DNA of 18,529 nt from RGEC01 sp044371405 (GTDB lineage Bacteria; Bacteroidota; Bacteroidia; NS11-12g; UBA955), in NCBI GenBank assembly GCA_044371405.1, contig JBILTS010000029.1:1-18529 (forward strand), given 5' to 3'. Made by a program: the position numbers and the translations under genes. The notes under the pieces were generated by a model that had not been told where the DNA came from, did not search any database, and worked only from the letters and a program-made list of their open reading frames with translations. This document shows positions 7,622-14,600 of the stretch, one piece after another; positions within the stretch are counted from its first letter, which is position 1; every line of letters starts with the position of its first letter.

Positions 7622-7685
7622 CGGAGTTGTATGCCGGCTGGCGCTGGGATTGATTTGAGTTTGCCAGCGTCAAAAAACCGGTTTA
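7622..7685 (+). pseudogene. Decayed fragment of a paralogue of the 3270-4013 lipoprotein gene
   Basis: TTGTATGCCGGCTGGCG at 7627-7643 is identical to 3678-3694, 17 bases in the same coding register. Continuing in frame, the fragment reads LYAGWRWD-stop-FEFASVKKPV, against LYAGWRHDRFSLENTTSPV in the intact gene. Asp, Phe and Pro-Val are kept in register and a stop replaces the Arg. It starts four bases after the tRNA remnant and ends at a TAA at 7683-7685. It is too short to be certain, but the in-frame similarity beyond the identical block supports true homology. Confidence 0.5.
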
Positions 7686-7701
7686 ATGGCCCAATCTACC
7701 A

Positions 7702-7733
7702 TTTGTAATCGTTAAGATTGTTAATTAGGTTTG
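7702..7733 (+). promoter_or_regulatory. Candidate Bacteroidota promoter for the MORN-repeat gene
   Basis: TTTG at 7702-7705 and TAGGTTTG at 7726-7733, with 20 bp between the TTG and the -7 element, fit the Bacteroidota sigma consensus TTG-N17-23-TAnnTTTG. Transcription from here would give a leader of about 100 nt before the ATG at 7838. The promoter lies inside the unique segment between the direct repeats, so the gene does not depend on the flanking T9SS genes, which are closed off by the terminator at 7561. Confidence 0.55.
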
Positions 7734-7837
7734 CAAATGAGAAGCCACCCAATATTACCAGTTCAGTTAAAATTAGATACCTAAGGGATTTGATGACGTG
7801 GATAAAGTCTATTTGGAGGTAGTTATTTTCCTAATTA

Positions 7838-9733
7838 ATGATAAATACAACGGGTAATTATATCACAAACCAAGGCGATTTGGTTTTGGATCAAACAGAT
7901 GAAAAGGTAATCGGCAGATATTCGAAAGCAGGGGTGCTTGAAGGAACAGTTTCCGGTAATGTTGTATCTGGTATCTGGAAAAACTCAGGCAAAGAGGGTT
8001 TGTTTGAATTTGTTTTTTCTGAAGATTTTTCGTTTAAAGGCAAATATAAAGTGGGCACCCAGCCAGGTGCTATGCTTGCTAAATGGGTTGGTTCAAAAAC
8101 AGATCTCAAAAAAAATGAAGATGCTAACCTTGTAAATAGTGTTTTAAAGAACGGCTACCATGAATATACCGATGAATCTGGTGTACGCTTTGAAGGAGAT
8201 TGGGAAAATGATGATTTTATAAAAGGGAAATGTAAATACATTGATGAAGAAGGAGAATGGATAGTCGAAGAAGGGAATTTTAATAATTTTAACATTACCT
8301 CAGGTAAGATTGTATTTGAAGATGGTTCGGTATGGGAGGGAAACTTTGATGAGGACGCAGCATTGCATGGTCTAGGAAAACAATCAAACCTCAATAATTC
8401 GGGAGAGCAGGTTATTGAAGAAGGATTATTTGAACACGGATTATTGCAGCAAGGAAAAATAATATGGGCGGATGGAAGCATTGCCACCGGAACCTTCGAT
8501 GAAGAATTGGATCTGCATGGTGAAGGTATATTTAGGTGGCCAAATGGAGATTTTCAGGAGGGAACTTGGGTGCATGGTGAATTTACGGAAGGCAAAGCGA
8601 AAATTACGCACGATGATGGAGATGTATCGGAGGGTATAATGAAAAATGGGGAATGGGTAGAGGAAGGAGACGATGACAATCTTTCAAACCCAGAAGACAA
8701 TATGAATTTTGTTCAAAAGAAAATAATAAATAAAGAAACAAACCAAAGAAAAAAATATGCCGATTCAATTTACGTAGGTGAGACAGACCCCATAACTGGA
8801 AATGGACATGGATATGGTGCATATTACTGGAATGATGGAACTTACTACGAGGGCGAATTTGTTCAAGGTAATTTTACAGGCACAGGAATATATATATGGC
8901 CAAACGGTAGATACTATGCAGGAGAATTTATTAATGATGCAAGTACTGGGCAAGGCCGAGAATGGAATCCGGTAGACGAAACATACATAACAGGAAACTT
9001 TATGGATGGAATGCCTGAAGAACCTTATGAGAAAGCGAATGAAAATTTCCCTTGGAACTTATCAAATGACCTTTCTGATTTTTTCAAAACCCAGAAGCAA
9101 GGGCTGGATTATTTACAAGAAATAACCGCTCATATACTTCATAAAGTGGCGGAATTCAAAGACAATAATTCAAATGAATTATTAAAAAGCATTCCTTGCG
9201 ATGTTTTTTGGAAATTGCAGGTTTATTGTAAAGAGGATAGACTTTCGTTTGGTACTGCCATCTGTCCTGACATAGAATTTACGCAAAATGGTGTTAAAAT
9301 TGGTTTAGAATCCGTCTTTTCCGAAGTCGCCCCAAGAATGATTAATGAAATCTCTCAAGCCGAATTTAATACTTCTATTTTGAAAGATATTAATTTACAA
9401 TTAAATATAAATGTTAAACATTTTACGGGTTTGATGCAAGAAATACTTGTTAATAAAAACGATTTGCCGATCATTGAAATGCATCAGGGAGATGAAGTAT
9501 ACAGTAATTTAAATAAAACAAAAGGATATCATCCAATTGTTGTTGGCAAAATAAATGCTGATATAATTAACTTAGATTCTCTTAGTGATGATATCAGGGT
9601 TATTTTTATGGGCTTAGGACTTATTGAACAGAGTGTCAAAAAAAGAAGTGTACACGATCAGGAAACCTACTGGAAGCTAACGGAAAAAGGGAGTAAGATG
9701 ATGGTTGATGTTAAAATGAGAAAACTGATATAA
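7838..9733 (+). CDS. MORN-repeat protein with a novel C-terminal region
   Basis: This 631-residue protein has no signal peptide, so it is likely cytoplasmic. Residues about 1-88 form a glycine-rich all-beta domain (GNYITNQGDLVLDQT, GTVSGNVVSGIW, then FKGKYKVG and KWVGSKTD) of a type I recognise only loosely. Residues about 115-275 and 310-395 hold MORN-like repeats of the form (D/N)G-x3-EG-x-(F/W), e.g. EDGSVWEGNFDE, WPNGDFQEGTWVHGEF, WNDGTYYEGEFVQGNF and WPNGRYYAGEFIND, separated by an acidic, then lysine-rich linker (276-308). Residues about 405-631 match no family I know. They end VIFMGLGLIEQSVKKRS, then YWKLTEKGSKMM, which resembles the tail of a winged helix. The gene is strikingly AT-rich: by hand 27 of 120 bases at 9361-9480 are G/C. 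It has its own candidate promoter and a GGAGG at 7815-7819, too far (18 bp) from the ATG to serve as a normal ribosome site. It lies between direct repeats ending in tRNA sequence, suggesting transfer. Function unknown. Confidence 0.85.
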   Translation: MINTTGNYITNQGDLVLDQTDEKVIGRYSKAGVLEGTVSGNVVSGIWKNSGKEGLFEFVFSEDFSFKGKYKVGTQPGAMLAKWVGSKTDLKKNEDANLVNSVLKNGYHEYTDESGVRFEGDWENDDFIKGKCKYIDEEGEWIVEEGNFNNFNITSGKIVFEDGSVWEGNFDEDAALHGLGKQSNLNNSGEQVIEEGLFEHGLLQQGKIIWADGSIATGTFDEELDLHGEGIFRWPNGDFQEGTWVHGEFTEGKAKITHDDGDVSEGIMKNGEWVEEGDDDNLSNPEDNMNFVQKKIINKETNQRKKYADSIYVGETDPITGNGHGYGAYYWNDGTYYEGEFVQGNFTGTGIYIWPNGRYYAGEFINDASTGQGREWNPVDETYITGNFMDGMPEEPYEKANENFPWNLSNDLSDFFKTQKQGLDYLQEITAHILHKVAEFKDNNSNELLKSIPCDVFWKLQVYCKEDRLSFGTAICPDIEFTQNGVKIGLESVFSEVAPRMINEISQAEFNTSILKDINLQLNINVKHFTGLMQEILVNKNDLPIIEMHQGDEVYSNLNKTKGYHPIVVGKINADIINLDSLSDDIRVIFMGLGLIEQSVKKRSVHDQETYWKLTEKGSKMMVDVKMRKLI

Positions 9734-9739
9734 TTGTTG

Positions 9740-9830
9740 ATGTATAGGTTTATTAGAAACGCTTCAATCTTGTTTTGTATTCTCTTAAACCAGCTGTGCT
9801 CTTTTGATCTTGTTTCTGCAGTGCTCTTTA
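9740..9830 (+). pseudogene. Orphan signal-peptide coding stretch, out of frame with the downstream T9SS fragment
   Basis: An ATG at 9740, six bases after the MORN stop, begins MYRFIRNASILFCILLNQLC, a good Bacteroidota signal peptide, followed by SFDLVSA. This frame then runs on without meaningful sequence to a stop at 9938-9940. The domain expected after such a signal (VQGKVTDAFSGESIAGATI) is encoded in a different frame starting around 9831. A frameshift between about 9800 and 9850 would explain both halves. The stretch probably once belonged to the same gene as 9831-10301. Confidence 0.55.
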
Positions 9831-10301
9831 ATGTCACAATACATAAAGGTGCAGGGCAAAGTAACAGATGCATTTTCCGGAGAATCCATTGCCGGTGCAA
9901 CTATCCGCATATTGGTCACTCATTCTGCAATTTCATATAATTCGGGCAATCACACATTATCGCTAAAACCTGGTAAGCATATCGTTTACTTCATGGCTTA
10001 TGGTTATACCGTTACCGGAATCGTTTTACTGGCCAATGTTTTCACCCCCGGTGCCGATGGCAAAAACGATCTATGGGAAATCTATTACAAAGGGTGGGAC
10101 AAGGTTGATGTTCAGATATATTCTCGCTGGGGTGTCAATGTGGCTTCCTACAGTTTGCCTGCAGAAAAATCATGGAACGGCCGTTTGATGAATACGGGAG
10201 TTCTATTGCCCGAAGGAACGTATTTTTATCACCTTGTTGCCAGCGATTTTCAAAACCTGTCAACCAAAAGGGTAAGTGGAAGCATTAACTTGATACGCTG
10301 A
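9831..10301 (+). CDS. Short chimeric T9SS-B fragment: carboxypeptidase-regulatory-like start fused to a sorting domain
   Basis: From ATG 9831 this is 156 residues; a TTG at 9804 adds nine. Residues about 5-60 (YIKVQGKVTDAFSGESIAGA, then SLKPGKHIVYFMAYGY) match the start of a carboxypeptidase-regulatory-like domain, a small beta-sandwich common at the N-terminus of secreted Bacteroidota proteins. The sorting domain starts right after, at about residue 66 (LLANVFTPGADGKNDLWEIY), and is identical to that of the 5874-7535 gene except at two residues. No functional domain lies between them, and the only good signal peptide is upstream in another frame (9740-9830). Without in-frame export a sorting domain is useless, so I regard this as a gene remnant: either a deletion joined an N-terminal piece to a T9SS tail, or the duplicated tail landed in another gene. 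It ends at the duplicated terminator. Confidence 0.6.
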   Translation: MSQYIKVQGKVTDAFSGESIAGATIRILVTHSAISYNSGNHTLSLKPGKHIVYFMAYGYTVTGIVLLANVFTPGADGKNDLWEIYYKGWDKVDVQIYSRWGVNVASYSLPAEKSWNGRLMNTGVLLPEGTYFYHLVASDFQNLSTKRVSGSINLIR

Positions 10302-10383
10302 CCTTTTAACCCCAATTAAAAAACAAAAGCCCCATTACGGGGCTTTTTTCGTAGCGAGGAGCAGGATCGAACTGCCGACCTCA
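10027..10383 (+). repeat. Right copy of the ~358-bp direct repeat
   Basis: This is the counterpart of 7261-7618, offset by 2766 bp (2765 bp after a one-base indel before the terminator). It contains the sorting domain of the chimeric ORF, a terminator and tRNA positions 42-73, and here continues into the complete tRNA gene. See the left copy for the differences. Confidence 0.93.
10326..10349 (+). terminator. Rho-independent terminator (right copy)
   Basis: AAAGCCCC pairs with GGGGCTTT around ATTAC and is followed by six T (10344-10349). It ends the chimeric T9SS fragment and sits 2 bp from the 3' end of the convergent tRNA-Met gene. Confidence 0.85.
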
Positions 10384-10425
10384 GGGTTATGAATCCTGTG
10401 CTCTAACCAGCTGAGCTACCTCGCC
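10352..10425 (-). tRNA. tRNA-Met (anticodon CAT)
   Basis: Read on the minus strand this 74-nt sequence folds as a cloverleaf of 7+2+4+9+4+1+5+7+5+5+5+7+5+7+1 nt. The acceptor is GGCGAGG with CCTCGCT (G1-U72 wobble). The D arm is GCTC-AGCTGGTTA-GAGC, the anticodon loop TTCATAA with CAT at 10389-10391 (plus coordinates), and the T arm GGCAG-TTCGATC-CTGCT. CCA is not encoded. It looks like an elongator tRNA-Met; tRNA-Ile with CAT modified to lysidine cannot be formally excluded, and the G1-U72 pair is unlike the initiator's mismatch. The last pair of the anticodon stem is A31-C39, a mismatch. The 3' part is duplicated at 7587-7618. A -7 element lies just upstream. Confidence 0.92.
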
Positions 10426-10436
10426 AAATGAGGGTG

Positions 10437-10444
10437 CAAAAATA
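10437..10444 (-). promoter_or_regulatory. Candidate -7 promoter element of tRNA-Met
   Basis: On the minus strand this reads TATTTTTG, an exact TAnnTTTG, 11 bp upstream of the tRNA 5' end. No TTG is seen at the ideal upstream distance. Confidence 0.45.
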
Positions 10445-10456
10445 GGGGTTTTCCCC
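10438..10456 (-). terminator. Possible weak terminator of the glycosyltransferase gene
   Basis: On the minus strand GGGG-AAAA-CCCC is followed by TATTTTT, 17 bp after the glycosyltransferase stop. The four-base stem is short. The T-rich tract coincides with the tRNA -7 element, so this 12-bp palindrome (10445-10456) may serve either role or both. Confidence 0.3.
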
Positions 10457-10473
10457 GAAAATGAAAAGAGGTT

Positions 10474-11544
10474 TTATATTGCCATTACTTCGGCTACCGC
10501 ATCCAATACCACACCGGGCTCCAGCGTTTCCATACAACTGGTTCCATCCACGCAGCTTCCTTTGTAAAAACACTTGCAGGCCTTGGCCGGCGCAACAATT
10601 TTGCCCTTACCAAACAAATCAAACTCATAGGGGTTGAAGATGTTGTTCATCAGCACAATTTTTTTGCGCAATCCCAGCGTTAGGTGCATACCCATGGTAA
10701 CCTGCGTTACCACCAGATTGCACTGGTCTATCAGGTTGATGAATTGCTTCAAAGGAAAATGTCCCAGGTAATCGGCACCCGAACCTTGCTGAATCAGCAA
10801 ATTCCGCTCATGCTCCTGCGCTCCGCCCAGCAGCAAAACATGGTAACCCTGAGTTTGAAGGTTTTTAGCCAGTTCCACCCATTTTTCTATGCTCCACAAC
10901 CGGGTGGTCCAGCGGTCACCGCAGCCGGTGTTTAATCCAATAATCGGTTTGCTGCGGTCTAAGTTCCAAACAAAACCCTTGTCGGCATGGTTGTCCAGCA
11001 AATAGGGCTCACCGCCATATTCCATACCACACAATTCAAATATTTCGGTGCAGTAATTTTTCGTGTTGGACTTGCTCACATCATCAAACAATCCGGTTTC
11101 AAACTTGTGATTGGCCAGTTCATTCACCGGCTGTATGGCACCATCTTTCAGTATGTAACCAAATTTCTCCTTTGCATTCACCGATTTCAGCAACGCGCCG
11201 GCTTCTTTTTCCTTATCCAGGTTAATGGCAATATCCCAGTCGGTATGCTGCACCTGCAAAACGGCCTCGGTGTTCAGTTTAAGTATTTCATGAATTTCAC
11301 CGGAAGGTAAAATATCAGGCGAAAGGGTAATCCAGGTGAACTTTGCATTCGGATACATTGCTTTATAGCGTGTAATCAGGGGAGTGGTGCGGATTACATC
11401 GCCAATGGCACCCAGTTTTATGATGAGAATACGTTTCTCAATTGGGGTGTAGGCCGGACAATCGGAACAGTGATAACCCGAGGTTTTATGGGGTTTGCAG
11501 GGGATATGCCCCAGGAAATGAAGACAGTCCGGTTTGTAAAACAT
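10474..11544 (-). CDS. Glycosyltransferase family 9 protein (heptosyltransferase-like) with terminal Cys clusters
   Basis: This 356-residue protein is a GT-B fold transferase of the ADP-heptose:LPS heptosyltransferase type. The N-terminal Rossmann half has RILIIKLGAIGDVIRTTPLI (about 38-57), whose GxIGD loop is the family signature. The C-terminal nucleotide-sugar half has PIIGLNTGCGDRWTTRLWSI, HVLLLGGAQEHE and LVVTQVTMGMHLTLGLRKK. Family members add sugars to the inner LPS core or other glycans on the cytoplasmic side of the inner membrane; the donor here is unknown. Unusually, Cys residues cluster before the catalytic domain (positions 7, 16, 26, 29) and at the end (CKCFYKGSCVDGTSC), possibly binding metal or forming disulfides. 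I recall similar extensions in GT9 proteins of other bacteria. It ends upstream of tRNA-Met on the same strand and is divergent from the large T9SS gene. Confidence 0.85.
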   Translation of the reverse strand: MFYKPDCLHFLGHIPCKPHKTSGYHCSDCPAYTPIEKRILIIKLGAIGDVIRTTPLITRYKAMYPNAKFTWITLSPDILPSGEIHEILKLNTEAVLQVQHTDWDIAINLDKEKEAGALLKSVNAKEKFGYILKDGAIQPVNELANHKFETGLFDDVSKSNTKNYCTEIFELCGMEYGGEPYLLDNHADKGFVWNLDRSKPIIGLNTGCGDRWTTRLWSIEKWVELAKNLQTQGYHVLLLGGAQEHERNLLIQQGSGADYLGHFPLKQFINLIDQCNLVVTQVTMGMHLTLGLRKKIVLMNNIFNPYEFDLFGKGKIVAPAKACKCFYKGSCVDGTSCMETLEPGVVLDAVAEVMAI

Positions 11545-11611
11545 GCTACAAAAATAAGCGTATTGTCATTTTCCATGATTCATACACAACAAAAGAGGCA
11601 TAATTCTTGTC

Positions 11612-11619
11612 TATATTTG
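11612..11619 (+). promoter_or_regulatory. Candidate -7 promoter element of the large T9SS gene
   Basis: TATATTTG is an exact TAnnTTTG located 15 bp before the GTG start at 11635, giving a leader of only about 10 nt. No TTG lies at the usual upstream distance. Confidence 0.5.
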
Positions 11620-11634
11620 TATAAAAGGTAAAAA

Positions 11635-14600
11635 GTGAGGTTTTCAGTAAAGTGGCTTGTGGTTTTTGTGTTGGCAGTACTGTCAATAAGTCAGCTTGCG
11701 GCCACACACCTGGTTGGAGGTTACCTTACGTATCGTTTTATTGGCAGCAATGGCAGCAGTTCACAATACAGGGTTACCCTTTATGTTTATCGGGATTGTA
11801 TAAATGACAATACAGACAATGAGGTGCCGTTCGATAAAGAAATTACGCTTTGCGTTTACAATTCAAACAGAACCTACTACGATTCCCGTAACATCAATTT
11901 GGTTCGCTCTACCAAAGTGGATCCTGTTGGCAACACCACATGTCCTGAAGTGAAGAGTGCGTGTCTGGATCAGGGTATTTATGAAACTACAATCACACTG
12001 CCTAATAACAGCACAGGTTATCATCTTAAGTGGGAGCGATGCTGTCGTAATACCCAAAACAACCTTCGTGATGATAACTCAGGAACGCCCTATCAGGGAC
12101 AAACTTATTATGGCTTTATACCGGCATCGTCCTTAAAAAACAGTTCTCCTGTTTTTCAGGATATGCCCATTCCGTTCATGTGTGTGAATGACACCACCAC
12201 CATACGAAACCGCACCATAGATCCAGACGGAGATTCGCTTTCATATCGTTTTGTAACCCCATGGCAGGGAGCATCAGGAACCACGCCAATTTATGATAAT
12301 TGTCCTTCCGTTATGACTTCTTTCCCAACGGTGGAATACAAAAGTGGCTTCAGTGCCACGGCTCCTTTTGGAAGTGGCGGACTGGCTCAGATTGACGCAT
12401 TTAATGGACTCACAACCTATTTATCACGCACGGTGGGCCGCTTTGCGGTGGCCATAGAAGTTACTGAATGGAGAAATGGTATTCCCATATCCACCATTCG
12501 CCAGGATTTGCAGATTCTTGTTATCAACTGCAAACCCAATAATAAGCCTCGCCTAAGCTATGAAGGCGGCAGCAAAACCTGGTTTGTGGAGGCCGGTGAG
12601 CAAATATGTAAAGATGTTACATCCACCGATTTGGATGTTAAGGACGTGGTAACCCTGCGGGCTTTCGGTGATGTTTTCACCGGCTCCAATGGGTTCACAG
12701 GTAGCAGGGCTACCATAACCCCGGCAACCGCATCAGGCACAAAAACCACCACCGCCAGATTTTGCTGGAAAACCGATTGTAACCACGCCCGCACAGAACC
12801 GTATCGCGTTACGTTTGAGACCTATGATAACGGCTGTCCTTCCAAATTTATCAATGAAAATGTACTCATTTTTGTGAGGCCATTTAATCCGGCCGAAAAC
12901 CCCACCGGACCGCTGCAGGTTTGCCAAAATACAAAAGGGGTTTTATATACTACAACACCCATAACAACTGGCAACAGTTATCTATGGAGGGTTATCGGTG
13001 GCAGCATTCAGGGTGATTCAACCAAAAACAATGTTTTAATTGACTGGGGATCCGGAACGGCCGGAAAACTGGAATTATTCATCATAAGCCGCAATGGTTG
13101 CAGGGTAGGGCCCCGATCCATCAACATTGCGCTTAAAACAGCGCCTCCCAGGCCCGATATAACCGGTAATGATACGGTTTGTCTCAACAGCACCGCAGCA
13201 TTCAATGCAGCATCTGTGGCAGGTCAAACCTACCAGTGGACGGTAGCAGGTGGCAGTATTTTGGGAGCTGTAAATCAGCCGGGCATTACTGTGCGATGGA
13301 ATACAAGGGGCAACGGTCATGTTATACTCATCGTTACCAATGGACAGGGCTGCAGCAGTCCACCCGACACCCAATTTGTATTCGTTTCTTTTCCCAATAC
13401 GCCGCCATTAACAGGTCCCACATCGGTATGTCCTAACAACCGAAATATTGAATACCAGGTGGTGCCGCCAACTCCCGGCTCTGTTTATCAATGGAATATT
13501 TCCGGCGGTATTCAGGCCTTCGGAGGCATGAGCCCATTAATTCGTGTTAATTGGGGTGGTATGGGCATTGGCTTTGTCAATGTGCAGGAGGTTAATAAAT
13601 TTGGTTGTGTAGGAGATACCGTCAAGTTAAGGGTTGTGAAAAACCATGCCCTTGCAGGTCAATTACCGAAAGGAGATACCAGCATGTGTGCGTTTACCAA
13701 AGGTAAATCTTACAGTATTTTGCCAGTGAACGGAGAAAGCTACACCTGGATTGTAACTGGCGGTACCATTGTTTCTGGACAAAATACACCCAGTATAATT
13801 GTTGACTGGGGTGCTGCAGGCATGGGTTCAGTGGGTGTGCAAGCCACCGCCTACGATTCTGTTTCAGGTTTGCCCTGTTTATCGCCCGTTCGGGCTCGGC
13901 TGGTTAATCTGTGGCCCTATCCCAATACCATTCCCATAAACGGAGATTTCGAGTTTTGCCAGACCCGCAGTCAGGTTGCATTTACCATGGCCGGGTTTGC
14001 CGGATCTACCTATGAATGGGAATTGAATGGCATTTCATTTTCCGGACAGGGTAGCAATAGCATTGCTTTTTCAGGCGATACTTTCGGAACCTACACGGTT
14101 AGGGTTCGCGAGACCAGTCCATATGGCTGCATTGGTCCATGGATTGATACCCAGCTAATCATTCACCCAAGGCCTAAAACATCCTCCGTTTCTGGCAATG
14201 ACATCATTTGTTACCCACGCCTCAGCTCATACAAATACGCTGTTACCGGTTATGCTGGCAGCACCTTTAACTGGGGTAATACAGGAGGTACATTTAATCC
14301 CGCTCCCAATGCAACGGATGCTTTTGCAATTGTGGACTGGAGCGGACAGCAAAACAACAAAATATGGGTGGTAGAAACCAGCAGCTTCGGTTGTTTGGGT
14401 GATACTGTAAAACAGAATATATTTATTGATAACCCAGCCATATTTAGCAGTATGGTAACTGTGAATCCACCTCCTGGCGAAGACAAAACGGTACATATTT
14501 ATTATACATTGCTCAATGCACCCCGATATAATAACACCATCATCATACAACGCAAGGCAAGGGGTGAAGTGGGTTTTGCCAGCATTGGTACCGCAAGTCT

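Noticed and set aside
7737..7784. A 15-codon open frame in the leader of the MORN gene
   Set aside because: It has no recognisable composition or attenuator-type hairpin, and a short ATG frame in a 100-nt leader is expected by chance.
8155..8487. 110-codon minus-strand frame rich in Pro and Ser
   Set aside because: Antisense shadow of the Gly/Glu-rich MORN repeats; its composition follows directly from the repeat codons.
7619..10026. Transposon or insertion sequence between the direct repeats
   Set aside because: No transposase or integrase frame, no terminal inverted repeats, and the repeats (358 bp, crossing gene boundaries) are far too long for a target-site duplication.
14227..14550. 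107-codon minus-strand frame
   Set aside because: Antisense to the PKD-repeat protein, with no signal, motif or promoter.
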